A DNA stretch of 64,000 nucleotides from DAITBA01 sp036824005. GTDB lineage: Bacteria; Pseudomonadota; Gammaproteobacteria; Burkholderiales; Rhodocyclaceae. The translations under genes were made by a program, and so were the position numbers. The stretch lies in NCBI GenBank assembly GCA_036824005.1, contig DAITBA010000001.1, forward strand, positions 558,001 through 622,000, given 5' to 3'. How positions within the stretch are numbered: position 1 is the first letter of the stretch; every line of letters starts with the position of its first letter. Positions 44,684 to 52,923 of this stretch are shown piece by piece. Under the pieces are notes generated by a model. The model was given only the letters and a program-made list of their open reading frames with translations, searched no databases and was not told where the DNA came from.

Positions 44684-45136
44684 TCAGGACGTGAGGGGCG
44701 TGCCCGATGGTGCGGGGGGCTGCACCGACACGGCCGCCGCAACGTGCCCGGCGACCACGCCGCGCACCCGCTCGATCAGCGCAGCCACGTCGAACGGCTT
44801 GACGAGAACCGCCGCCGCACCGAGGCGTCGCGCCGCATCGCGCTCTCTGCTGTCGGCGTCGCCGCTGACGATGAGCACGCGCGAGGCCCGCGAAGCCTGC
44901 GCCAGACGTCCGAGCAGTTCCAGCCCCGTCATGCCCGGGAGATGGATGTCGAGCACCAGACAGTCGAAGTCCCGCGCCCACGCCGAGGAGAGGAAATCCT
45001 CGGCGCGGTGCAGGGGCACGGCATCGAAGCCCGCGAGCTGAGCGGCCGTGGCCAGCATCTCCAGCACGTCAGCATCGTCGTCGACGATGCAGACCACGGG
45101 CCGAATGCCCATGGGGACGGGATCCCTCTGATTCAT
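44684..45136 (-). CDS. Stand-alone receiver-domain protein
   Basis: This 150-aa protein has a receiver core VVCIVDDDADVLEMLATAAQ, D63 in CLVLDIHLPGMTGLELL, a Ser/Asp SGDADS segment and VLVKPFDVAALIERV. The C-terminal 25 residues are low complexity; there is no output domain. It may be a phosphate sink or adaptor for the adjacent convergent hybrid kinase. The ATG overlaps the stop of the preceding small gene (ATGA). Confidence 0.85.
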   Translation of the reverse strand: MNQRDPVPMGIRPVVCIVDDDADVLEMLATAAQLAGFDAVPLHRAEDFLSSAWARDFDCLVLDIHLPGMTGLELLGRLAQASRASRVLIVSGDADSRERDAARRLGAAAVLVKPFDVAALIERVRGVVAGHVAAAVSVQPPAPSGTPLTS

Positions 45137-45405
45137 TGATGGCGTGCGCGCGCACCGTCCCGCCGCGGCTGCGGCACGTCGGCTGCGGCACCGAGCGCTG
45201 CCAGCGATTGCTCCCAAAGCCGCAGGCCGAAGGTCACAGGCCACCAGGCAAATGTCGTCGCGCCCTCGACCACGCGCGCCGTCTCGGCCGGCGCGAAGGG
45301 CCCGACATGACGGCCACGTGCGGAGCGCGGCGCAAGCGCCTGCGCCGGTCCGGCGAACTGCCGTCGAACTGCCCGGGCTTCATCGAACATGATCACCTTG
45401 CCCAT
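45133..45405 (-). CDS. Small hypothetical protein paired with the receiver
   Basis: I do not recognise this 90-aa protein. It starts MGKVIMFDEARAVRRQFAGP and has an aromatic-rich TTFAWWPVTFGLRLWEQSLA helix, somewhat like the amphipathic helix of phasin-type proteins. GGAGG precedes the ATG and the stop overlaps the receiver gene by 4 bp, so it is likely a real translated gene. Confidence 0.55.
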   Translation of the reverse strand: MGKVIMFDEARAVRRQFAGPAQALAPRSARGRHVGPFAPAETARVVEGATTFAWWPVTFGLRLWEQSLAALGAAADVPQPRRDGARARHQ

Positions 45406-45427
45406 CGCCGCGTTCCTCCCTCAGCGT

Positions 45428-46174
45428 TCAAAAGCGATATGCTGGCGTGCTAATCAGCCGCCGCAGGCGGTCGATATCGCACAACTCTGCGTCCCGGCCA
45501 TGCATGATGATCATCCCCTCGTCCTCAAGGCGCGTGAGGGTGCGGCTGACCGTCTCGATCGTCATGCCCAGATAGTTGCCAATCTCCTCGCGCGTCATGC
45601 GCAGGGTGATTCTCGTCGGCGAGCAGCCGCGGATCGCCAGCCGGTGCGACAGACCAAGTAGGAACATTGCCAACTTCTGGCCGGCGCGCATGCTGCCAAG
45701 AAGCAGTACGACACCTTGGTCGCGCTGCATCTCGCGGCTGATTAGGCGATGGATCTGCCGCTGCAACGTAGGTTCGGCGCGCATCAGGCGCAGCAGCATG
45801 CCGTAGGCGATCTCGTACACCTCGCTGTTCTCGATGGCGACCACATCGCAGTTGTGAACCTCGGCGCCGATGGCATCGACGCCCAGGAGATCGCCCGCCA
45901 TGTAGAACGCAGCGATCTGCTCCTTGCCGCCCTCGCTGGTAAAACGGCTCTTGAACGAGCCCTGGCGCAGCGCATAGATGGAACGAAACGGCATGCCGGT
46001 GAGGATGAGGACTTCGCCGCGCCGGAGGGTCCGTCGGTGGCCGCCGGCGGCCTCGATCAGTTCGAGCTCAGATAACGTCAGTCCGTCGGCCGGATACCGG
46101 GGGTCGAGTGCCTCGTTCCAGCCGCGCACGGGCGGCTGCGTCGCGAGTGTTCTTACGCTGGCCAAGCTTGGCAC
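45428..46174 (-). CDS. Crp/Fnr-family transcription regulator without Fe-S cysteines
   Basis: This 248-aa protein has a cyclic-nucleotide-binding-like sensor (GVDAIGAEVHNCDVVAIENS) and an FNR-type helix-turn-helix, MTREEIGNYLGMTIETVSRT. E, S and R are at the positions that read TTGAT-type half-sites. The N-terminal cysteines of FNR are missing, so it is not an oxygen-sensing Fe-S protein. The GTG at 46174 with AGGAG 8 nt upstream is preferred to longer frames that begin with unconserved residues. Targets are unknown. Confidence 0.85.
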   Translation of the reverse strand: MPSLASVRTLATQPPVRGWNEALDPRYPADGLTLSELELIEAAGGHRRTLRRGEVLILTGMPFRSIYALRQGSFKSRFTSEGGKEQIAAFYMAGDLLGVDAIGAEVHNCDVVAIENSEVYEIAYGMLLRLMRAEPTLQRQIHRLISREMQRDQGVVLLLGSMRAGQKLAMFLLGLSHRLAIRGCSPTRITLRMTREEIGNYLGMTIETVSRTLTRLEDEGMIIMHGRDAELCDIDRLRRLISTPAYRF

Positions 46175-46507
46175 GCTTCGTCTCCTCGTCCTGTTCTTCG
46201 ACGGCGCCGGCAATGGCGCCTGTTGGGGTTGGCGCGGCGCAAATGGCCTTCGCACGCCATGGACGAACTTAGCGCGCAACGACAACGCAATGATGTCGGT
46301 GTCCCGGCTGTCGGTAACAGTCTGTAACAAGCGGTCCGCTGGACCGGCCGGGGTCGTGCGCCAGCGGGCGGTTCAACGAGGTAGCGAGAAAGGCGCGCCG
46401 CGCGGCCGCAGCGAGCGAAAACGCGATCCAGTACGAGCGGGTATGGCAAATGCTTTGGCGAGCAGAAGCGCCGCGGACGGGGTCGGTGGCGGTCGTTCGA
46501 TCGCGTT
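46175..46507. promoter_or_regulatory. 333-bp intergenic region upstream of the Crp/Fnr gene
   Basis: It contains GTAACA repeated at 46314 and 46324 (10 bp apart, TGTTAC on the minus strand) and a GGCGCC-6-GGCGCC hairpin. No convincing -10/-35 pair, FNR box or terminator is seen, and no coding potential. Confidence 0.35.
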
Positions 46508-47416
46508 CTAGGATGCGATGAGCACGCCGTCGCGCTCGCGTACTACACCGGCGCGGGCGAGTTCCGCCACCAGCCAGCCGCTCAGCGCTTCGGGTGTGCT
46601 GTGGAGGAAGCGGTCGTTGATGCGGCGCGCCAGTTCCGCTTCGGCTAGGTAACGCGGTAGCTCGGCGCTGGGCAGCCGGCGCTTCTCCAGGAGCATGAAG
46701 GTAACGAGCACCTTGATGGCGTGACGGCCCAACCGAGTGCCGTCCGCCTCGAAGGCGGCGAGGCGCGCGAAAGCGCGGGCCAGCGCCTCGTCCACGTCGG
46801 CGAAGGGCGGGCCGTGGCCGGGGATGACGACGTCGATAGCCAGCGCGCCGATCATCTCCAGCGTAGCGCGGGTCGGCCCGAAGCCGTCGGCGCCGGACAG
46901 CTCCGGGAAAATGACGCCGAAGCCATCGTGCCAGAGCGCGTCGCCGGAGATTAGGATGCGCTTTTCGGCGCAATGAAACACCAGGGCGTGCATGTCGTGG
47001 CCGGGCGCCGGCAGGGCGCGCCAGAGCAAGCCGCCCAGTTCGAACTCCGCACCGGAGGCAATCGTTGCATCATGGGCGAAAGCTTCGGCAGTCTGTTCGG
47101 TAGATGTGAGCAGTAGCGCGTGCTCGTCCCAGTTGGTTACCGCTTCCTCGATGCCCTCGGGGATGGCGATGGTGCAGCCAAAGGCGCGCTGAACGGCGGC
47201 GTTGCCGCCAATGTGATCGGAGTGAGAATGGGTATTGAGCAGCCGCGTCAGGCGCCGACCCGCCAGCGCAAGCCGAACCAGCGCCACGGTCTGCTCCGCG
47301 TGGCTGACGTAGCCCGAATCCACCAGCGCCGCCTGCTCACCTTCCAAAAACAGGACGTTGTTCGACGACAGCCAGCCGCGCTCGAGCACGCAAATCTGCG
47401 GCGGCAGCAAACTCAC
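46508..47416 (-). CDS. MBL-fold metallo-hydrolase
   Basis: This 302-aa protein carries the metallo-beta-lactamase fold with NTHSHSDHIGGN (HxHxDH), the later His in PAPGHDMHALVFH, Asp in LISGDALWHDG and HGPPFADV. The C-terminal helical part is like GloB/LACTB2 type hydrolases. It may act on a thioester or lactone, which fits an acyl-CoA catabolic setting. The GTG start at 47416 overlaps the isomerase stop as GTGA. It is the last gene of the minus-strand run. Confidence 0.85.
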   Translation of the reverse strand: MSLLPPQICVLERGWLSSNNVLFLEGEQAALVDSGYVSHAEQTVALVRLALAGRRLTRLLNTHSHSDHIGGNAAVQRAFGCTIAIPEGIEEAVTNWDEHALLLTSTEQTAEAFAHDATIASGAEFELGGLLWRALPAPGHDMHALVFHCAEKRILISGDALWHDGFGVIFPELSGADGFGPTRATLEMIGALAIDVVIPGHGPPFADVDEALARAFARLAAFEADGTRLGRHAIKVLVTFMLLEKRRLPSAELPRYLAEAELARRINDRFLHSTPEALSGWLVAELARAGVVRERDGVLIAS

Positions 47417-48051
47417 ACCACGTCACGACGCATGGCGGCGACCGGCAACTCGCTCACCCGCGGATACTCGCCCCGGTCGAATCGGTCGGGCTCGCGCAGA
47501 TAGGCGAGCGCCATGTCCGTGGCATCGAAGCCCCAGAACAGCTCGCCGTCGATGAGCATGGTCGGCACGCCGAAGACGCCAGCGGCGATCGCCTCCTCAC
47601 CGTTTGCGCGCAGCCGCGCCTTGACCTCGGGTGCGTTCGCCAGCGCATCGCCGTCGACCATGCCGAGCCGCGTCTGGATGACGTTCCATTCGATCGCCGT
47701 GTTCGGATCGCGTCCCTCCTCCCAGATGAACCGGAAAATCGTGTCCACCACTTTTCGCTGCCCACCGAGCGCCTCGGCCAGGCGCAGTGCCCGCACGGGA
47801 TTGAAGGGATGTGCTGGCGGAAAGCGCAGCGGAATACCATACTGCTCGGCGAGCCACACGACATGGCGGTAAGTGAAGCGGCGCTTGCCCGGAATCTCCG
47901 CCGGCCCCTTGTGCTGCCAGTGCTTCAACAGCGCCGCGAACAACACCGGGCGCAGGTGCGCCGCCTCGAACGCCGGTAGCTCGCGCAACGTGCACCACTG
48001 CAGGTAGGAGAAGGGCGAGATGAAATCGAAGTACCAGACCAGTCGATGCAC
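47413..48051 (-). CDS. HCCA isomerase / DsbA-like family protein (copy 1)
   Basis: This 212-aa thioredoxin-fold protein is of the 2-hydroxychromene-2-carboxylate isomerase (kappa GST) group. WYFDFISPFSYLQW carries the Ser that binds glutathione in the family, and the C-terminus has GVFGVPTMLIDGELFWGFDA. The GTG start at 48051 has GGAGG 6 nt upstream. The substrate in leucine degradation context is unclear. A second family member lies at 54626-55243. Confidence 0.83.
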   Translation of the reverse strand: MHRLVWYFDFISPFSYLQWCTLRELPAFEAAHLRPVLFAALLKHWQHKGPAEIPGKRRFTYRHVVWLAEQYGIPLRFPPAHPFNPVRALRLAEALGGQRKVVDTIFRFIWEEGRDPNTAIEWNVIQTRLGMVDGDALANAPEVKARLRANGEEAIAAGVFGVPTMLIDGELFWGFDATDMALAYLREPDRFDRGEYPRVSELPVAAMRRDVV

Positions 48052-48123
48052 GTTGAGCCTCCAGTCTTCACGGCAAATCCGATGGGCAATCTGCAAAGCC
48101 AATTGACGTGAAAACTCTTTCTT

Positions 48124-48243
48124 ACCACCAAGGACACCAAGGACGTTCAAGTGATCGAAGTGCAGGGAGTTCGCTTGCCAGGCAAGTTACTGTTTGCGCC
48201 TTGCATCGCTTTTTCTTGGTGTCCTTTGTGTCCTTGGTGGTGA
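48124..48243. repeat. Intergenic inverted repeat, family B (copy 1)
   Basis: The left arm is ACCACCAAGGACACCAAGGA near 48124 and the right arm TTGGTGTCCTTTGTGTCCTT, GGTGGT near 48215-48241, enclosing about 75 bp. The same arms occur at 55247-55374. It fills most of the 200-bp gap between the isomerase and DUF1289 genes. Confidence 0.7.
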
Positions 48244-48251
48244 ATTGCACT

Positions 48252-48464
48252 TCAAAGATCCTCGCAGTCGCAACGCAGCGCCCCGTGCCACGGATCGTGG
48301 GCGGTTTCGCGGCGCCGTGCGACGTGTGCGAGGATCGCTTGCTTGCACTCGTCGCTGGCGTTTCCCCAAACGGCAATCTCCTCAAGGGTGCGCTGGCAGC
48401 CTTCGCACAGGCCCGTGACCGGATCCATGCGGCAGACGTTGATGCACGGCGAGGCGATGGCCAT
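48252..48464 (-). CDS. DUF1289 protein
   Basis: This 70-aa protein begins SPCINVCRMDPVTGLCEGCQ, the family's four-cysteine motif (C-x3-C-x8-C-x2-C), with RTLEEIAVWG following. Members are small Fe-S or zinc-binding-like proteins of unknown role commonly found near catabolic genes. It is 10 bp downstream of the HMG-CoA lyase stop. Confidence 0.88.
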   Translation of the reverse strand: MAIASPCINVCRMDPVTGLCEGCQRTLEEIAVWGNASDECKQAILAHVARRRETAHDPWHGALRCDCEDL

Positions 48465-48474
48465 GATCCAGTCA

Positions 48475-49389
48475 CTAGCACGTCATGCCGCGCTTGGCGA
48501 GCAGCGCGTGCGACACGCGCGAGGCGCAGGGCCGGCCGAGCACGCCGCTGATCCACACTGCCGTGTCCACCACGGCGTCGAGGTTGACGCCGCTTTCGAT
48601 GCCCAGCCCGTTCAGCAGGTACACGACATCCTCCGTGGCGACGTTGCCCGACGCGCCGGCGGCGTAGGGGCAGCCGCCGAGCCCGGCCACCGAGGTGTCG
48701 AACACCGCCACGCCCAGCTCGAGGGAAGCGTAAACGTTGGCCAGCGCCTGGCCGTAGGTGTCGTGATAGTGACCGGCGATCCGGTCCACCGGCACGCGCG
48801 CCGCCACGGCCTCGAGCATCCGCTGGCAGCGTCCCGGCGTGCCGACGCCGATGGTGTCGCCGAGGGAAATCTCGTAGCAGCCCATCTCGAACAAGACCGC
48901 CGCCACCGCGGCCACCGCCTCGGGTACCACCTCGCCCTGATAGGGGCAGCCGAGCGCGCAGGAAACATAGCCGCGCACCCGCACGTCATGGGCACGCGCC
49001 GCCTCGACCACCGGCCGGAAGCGCGCCAGGCTCTCGGCGATGGAGCAGTTGATGTTCTTCTGCGAGAACGCTTCCGAGGCGGCGCCGAACACCGCAACCT
49101 CCTCGGCGCCGGCCGCCAGCGCTGCCTCAAAGCCTTTCATGTTCGGGGTGAGCACGGGATAGGCTACCCCTGGCCAGCGCCGAATCGCGGCCATGACTGC
49201 AGCGTTGTCCGCCATCTGCGGCACCCATTTGGGCGAGACGAAGGAGGTCGCTTCGATGGCCTTGAGGCCGGCCCGGCCGAGACGGTCGATCAGCTCGACC
49301 TTGACGGCCGTCGACACAACCTGCCGCTCGTTCTGCAAACCGTCGCGGGGGCCGACTTCGACGATCCTGACATGGCTTGGCAGCGTCAT
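48475..49389 (-). CDS. liuE: Hydroxymethylglutaryl-CoA lyase
   Basis: This 304-aa TIM-barrel enzyme cleaves HMG-CoA to acetoacetate and acetyl-CoA, the last step of leucine breakdown. It has VEVGPRDGLQNERQVV, ATSFVSPKWVPQMAD, YVSCALGCPYQGEV, GHYHDTYGQALANVY and the signature SVAGLGGCPYAAGASGNVAT with the catalytic Cys. The length is normal. Gap to the biotin carboxylase gene is filled by a family A repeat. Confidence 0.95.
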   Translation of the reverse strand: MTLPSHVRIVEVGPRDGLQNERQVVSTAVKVELIDRLGRAGLKAIEATSFVSPKWVPQMADNAAVMAAIRRWPGVAYPVLTPNMKGFEAALAAGAEEVAVFGAASEAFSQKNINCSIAESLARFRPVVEAARAHDVRVRGYVSCALGCPYQGEVVPEAVAAVAAVLFEMGCYEISLGDTIGVGTPGRCQRMLEAVAARVPVDRIAGHYHDTYGQALANVYASLELGVAVFDTSVAGLGGCPYAAGASGNVATEDVVYLLNGLGIESGVNLDAVVDTAVWISGVLGRPCASRVSHALLAKRGMTC

Positions 49390-49400
49390 GGGAAAACCTC

Positions 49401-49488
49401 ACCACAGAGGCACAGGGGCACAGAGGGTTGCACAGAGGAAAGAAAGAATTCTCTGTGAATTCCTCTGGGCCTCTGTGTCTCTGTGGTT
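49401..49488. repeat. Intergenic inverted repeat, family A (copy 1)
   Basis: The left arm has ACCACAGAGGCACAGGGGCA and the right arm CCTCTGTGTCTCTGTGGTT with spaced partial repeats of CACAGAG between. It lies between the HMG-CoA lyase and methylcrotonyl-CoA carboxylase alpha genes. Copies at 51507-51594 and 54538-54619 share the same core. Confidence 0.75.
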
Positions 49489-49495
49489 CATTTGG

Positions 49496-51499
49496 TTACT
49501 CACTATCCGCTTCGAATTCCACCAACTCGGCGCCCTCGCTTACCTGCTCGCCGACCACGAACCGGAAGGATTTCAGCAGGCCCGCCGCCGGCGCATTGAT
49601 GGTGTGCTCCATTTTCATTGCTTCCAGGATCAGCAGCGGCGCGCCCTTCGCGACGCGCGCGCCCGCGCTTGCCAGCAGGGCAATGATCTTGCCGGGCATC
49701 GGCGCGAGCAGCCCACCTTCGGCACCGCCGCCCTCGGTGCCATGGTAGAGCGGGTCCACCCGCGCAAGCTGATAGACCCGGCCATGGAGGAAGACGTGGC
49801 GCTTTTCCCCTGCCACCACTACCGAGGCATCCATGCGCATGCCGGAGAGATCGACGCGCAGCATCGAGTTCGCGCCCAATTCGCCCCGCGCCAGGATGCG
49901 CCGGCCCTCCAGCGTCAGCTCGTAGCCGCCGGCAGCGTAGCCGACCTGCACGGACCTCTCCAAGTCGCCGACGCGGAAGACGAGCTTGCGCTCGCAGCGC
50001 GAGTTCAGCCGCCAGCCGTCACGCAGGTGCCAGGGCGAGAATGGGTCCGCGTCGCGCGCCGCCGCAACACGCGCGCCGTCCTCTTCGCGCAGCAGCGTCG
50101 CCAGCGCGGCGACCAGAAATACGTCCTGGGGCACGGTCTCGCGCTCGGGGAACAGAAAGGCATGCTCGCGCTCGATTAGTCCGGTATCCACATCGGCATT
50201 GGCGAAAGCCGGGCAAGCGACCAGCCGGGACAGGAACTCGACGTTGTTGGCAACGCCGACGATGCGGTACTGTGCCAATGCCTGCAGCATGCGTGCCAAT
50301 GCCCGCTCGCGGTCTACATCCCAGACGATGAGCTTGGCGATCATCGGATCGTAGTGGGGCGTGATTTCGTCATCCTGGTCCACACCCGTGTCCACCCGTA
50401 CGTTGAGCGATTCCGCCGGCGGCGCGAGATGGCTGAGCCGGCCGATGGAAGGCAGGAAACCCTTGGCCGGATCTTCGGCGTAGATGCGCGCCTCCAGCGC
50501 GTGACCGCGGATCGACAATTGCTCCTGGGTGAGCGGCAGTGGCTCGCCGGCGGCCACGCGCAACTGCCATTCCACCAGGTCCAGCCCGGTGATCATCTCG
50601 GTCACCGGATGCTCCACCTGCAGGCGCGTGTTCATCTCCATGAAGTAGAAGGCCCCCTCCTGGCTGGCGATGAACTCGACGGTACCGGCACCGACATAAC
50701 CGACTGCCCGTGCCGCCTCCACCGCCGCCCGGCCCATGGTCTGCCGCCGCCCGGGCGTCATGCCGGGGGCGGGCGCCTCCTCAAGCACTTTCTGGTGACG
50801 GCGCTGTACCGAGCAGTCGCGCTCGAACATATGCACGCAGTTGCCGCGGCTATCGGCGAATATCTGGATCTCGATGTGCCGCGGCCGCACGAGATATTTC
50901 TCCACCAGCACAGTGTCATCGCCGAACGCGGCACGTGCTTCGCGCCGGCATGACTCGAGAGCCGCGGCGAAGTCCGCCGCCTGCTCGACGATGCGCATGC
51001 CCTTGCCGCCGCCGCCCAGGGCCGCCTTGATCAGTACCGGATAGCCGACATGCTGCGCCTGTGCCTGAAGGAATGAGGGCTCCTGAATGTCGCCGTGGTA
51101 ACCGGGCACCAGCGGCACGCTGGCGCTCTCCATCAGCCGCTTCGCCTCGGACTTCGAACCCATGGCGCGGATTGCCGTGACCGGCGGGCCGATGAAGACG
51201 ATGCCCGAACGCGCGCAGGCCTCGGCGAGCTCCTCGTTCTCGGACAGGAAGCCGTAGCCCGGATGAATCGCCTGGGCGCCGGTCTTGCGCGCCGCCTCCA
51301 GGATGGTGGCGACGACCAGATAACTCTCACGCGCGGGCGCCGGGCCGATCAGCACCGCCTCGTCGGCCAGGCGCACGTGGCGCGCCTCGGCGTCGGCCTC
51401 GGAATAAACGGCAACGGTGTGAATGCCCAGCCGGCGCGCAGTCTTGATGACCCGGCAGGCGATTTCGCCGCGATTGGCGATGAGAATTTTGGTGAACAT
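49496..51499 (-). CDS. liuD: Methylcrotonyl-CoA carboxylase, biotin-containing alpha subunit
   Basis: This 667-aa protein has a biotin carboxylase domain (KILIANRGEIACRVIKTARR, ALGGGGKGMRIVEQ, FMEMNTRLQVEHPVTEM) and a C-terminal carrier domain with the biotinylation motif EAMKMEH (K629). The ATG at 51499 (MFTKILIANR) is chosen. With the beta subunit it carboxylates 3-methylcrotonyl-CoA using ATP and bicarbonate; a propionyl- or geranyl-CoA specificity is less likely given its neighbours. Repeats flank it on both sides. Confidence 0.93.
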   Translation of the reverse strand: MFTKILIANRGEIACRVIKTARRLGIHTVAVYSEADAEARHVRLADEAVLIGPAPARESYLVVATILEAARKTGAQAIHPGYGFLSENEELAEACARSGIVFIGPPVTAIRAMGSKSEAKRLMESASVPLVPGYHGDIQEPSFLQAQAQHVGYPVLIKAALGGGGKGMRIVEQAADFAAALESCRREARAAFGDDTVLVEKYLVRPRHIEIQIFADSRGNCVHMFERDCSVQRRHQKVLEEAPAPGMTPGRRQTMGRAAVEAARAVGYVGAGTVEFIASQEGAFYFMEMNTRLQVEHPVTEMITGLDLVEWQLRVAAGEPLPLTQEQLSIRGHALEARIYAEDPAKGFLPSIGRLSHLAPPAESLNVRVDTGVDQDDEITPHYDPMIAKLIVWDVDRERALARMLQALAQYRIVGVANNVEFLSRLVACPAFANADVDTGLIEREHAFLFPERETVPQDVFLVAALATLLREEDGARVAAARDADPFSPWHLRDGWRLNSRCERKLVFRVGDLERSVQVGYAAGGYELTLEGRRILARGELGANSMLRVDLSGMRMDASVVVAGEKRHVFLHGRVYQLARVDPLYHGTEGGGAEGGLLAPMPGKIIALLASAGARVAKGAPLLILEAMKMEHTINAPAAGLLKSFRFVVGEQVSEGAELVEFEADSE

Positions 51500-51506
51500 C
51501 AACTTC

Positions 51507-51594
51507 CACCACAGAGGCACAGAGACACAGAGATGAACACAGAGAAATGCGATTCACTCTGTGCATTCCTCTGTGCCTCTGTGTCTCTGTGGTT
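51507..51594. repeat. Intergenic inverted repeat, family A (copy 2)
   Basis: The left arm is CACCACAGAGGCACAGAGAC and the right arm CCTCTGTGCCTCTGTGTCTC (ending CTGTGGTTCATG), joined by AGATGAACACAGAGAAATGC and CACTCTGTGCATT. The arms match along about 24 bp. It sits between the hydratase and carboxylase alpha genes and makes up almost the whole gap. Confidence 0.78.
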
Positions 51595-52388
51595 CATGTC
51601 TTTGTCATCCATGCCGGCTTGCGTTTCTCCAGGAACGCCGCCATGCCTTCCCTGCCCTCCGCCGAAGCGCGGATGCGTGTGATGCGCTGGGCGGTGTCGT
51701 CGATCAGGGCGACATCGATGGGCCGCCCGGCGACGCCGCGAATCAGCGCCTTGCATTCCGCTTGGGCCGCCGGGCCGCCGGCGAGCAGGGCGTCCACCAG
51801 TTCGCCCACCGCCTCGTCGAGTTCGAGCTCGGTGGGGACGATCTCGTGCACCAACCCGATGCGATAGGCCTCGGATGCGGAGAAGCGCTCGGAGCTGAGC
51901 ATGTAGCGCCGGGCCTTGCGTTCGCCTATGGCGGCGATGACGTAAGGGCTGATCACCGCTGGCACGATGCCCAGCTTCACTTCGGTCAGGGCGAATTGAG
52001 CGTCGAAGGTGGCCACGGCGATGTCGCATGCGGCGATTAAGCCGACCCCGCCGCCGTAAGCGGGCCCCTGAACGCGGGCGATGGTCGGTTTGGGCAGCTC
52101 GTTCAGGGTGCGCAACAACTCGCCCAGGGCGCGCGCGTCGAGCAAGTTCTCGTCCTTCGTATAGCCGGCCGCCTGGCGCATCCAGTTGAGGTCGGCCCCG
52201 GCGCAGAAGCTCCTCCCGGAGCTGGACAGGACAACGACGCGCACGCCGGCATTCAGCGCCAGATCGCGCAGTGCGATCGTCAGCTCGCCGATCACGATGT
52301 CATCGAACGCGTTGTGCCGCTCGGCGCGGTTGAGCGTGATGATGCCGACGCCGCCGTCGACCTCGGTGAGCACCGTTGCTTCGTTCAT
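51594..52388 (-). CDS. liuC: Methylglutaconyl-CoA hydratase (enoyl-CoA hydratase family)
   Basis: This 264-aa crotonase-fold protein has GIITLNRAERHNAFDDIVIG, SFCAGADLNWMRQAAGYTKD and GPAYGGGVGLIAACDIAVA, followed by ALTEVKLGIVPAVISPYVI. The NWM-R-A pattern is common in LiuC. It hydrates methylglutaconyl-CoA to HMG-CoA. Its stop nearly touches the repeat, and the ATG at 52388 lies after a 60-bp gap to the lipoprotein gene, with AGGGAG nearby. Confidence 0.92.
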   Translation of the reverse strand: MNEATVLTEVDGGVGIITLNRAERHNAFDDIVIGELTIALRDLALNAGVRVVVLSSSGRSFCAGADLNWMRQAAGYTKDENLLDARALGELLRTLNELPKPTIARVQGPAYGGGVGLIAACDIAVATFDAQFALTEVKLGIVPAVISPYVIAAIGERKARRYMLSSERFSASEAYRIGLVHEIVPTELELDEAVGELVDALLAGGPAAQAECKALIRGVAGRPIDVALIDDTAQRITRIRASAEGREGMAAFLEKRKPAWMTKT

Positions 52389-52448
52389 GCAAACTCTCCC
52401 TTCCGTTTGGTCTGCCCCGTCCGCATGGCCACGCGCTCGCGCCGGCCG

Positions 52449-52919
52449 CTATTCGTCATCCATCGCCGCCGGCCGCGCGATGCCCAGCTCGTAGCCGGGA
52501 AACACCACGTCGTCATCGACGGCATAAAGCAGGCACGGTACACCGTACTGCCGCTCGCAGGCCGCGACAGCCTCGGTGCGGGCGCTGTGCCCGGTGCGCC
52601 AGACCCAGTCGCCGCGCAAATTCAACGCGAAGGCGCGTGGCCGATAAGGCGTATCGAGGAAGGCGACATAACCATCCCGGCCGCCCTTCTTGACGTAGGG
52701 TACCGCGCGCACGTCGTCCACCAGGCGCACTGGCCGCGATTTCACTTTCCAGCCTGCCGGCCACAGCGTCAGCATCTTCACCGGTCGCGGCGCGGGCGGT
52801 TCCACGCGTTCGCCGTCGGGCAACGCGGCACATGCCGAAACCAGCAGCGCCGCCGCGGCAACTGCACCGCGCCTTATCCCTGTCCGGTACACGGATCTTC
52901 CGCCCCGTTGCCTGTCCAT
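52449..52919 (-). CDS. Putative lipoprotein in the liu operon
   Basis: This 156-aa protein has a lipoprotein-type signal, VAAAALLVSACAALPDGERV, with Cys30 as the lipidation site. The mature part includes GRDGYVAFLDTPYRPRAFAL and CERQYGVPCLLYAVDDDVVF. I do not recognise a family. It lies 4 bp after the carboxylase beta stop, so it belongs to the operon, though an envelope lipoprotein has no known role in leucine degradation. Confidence 0.7.
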   Translation of the reverse strand: MDRQRGGRSVYRTGIRRGAVAAAALLVSACAALPDGERVEPPAPRPVKMLTLWPAGWKVKSRPVRLVDDVRAVPYVKKGGRDGYVAFLDTPYRPRAFALNLRGDWVWRTGHSARTEAVAACERQYGVPCLLYAVDDDVVFPGYELGIARPAAMDDE

Positions 52920-52923
52920 GCCG

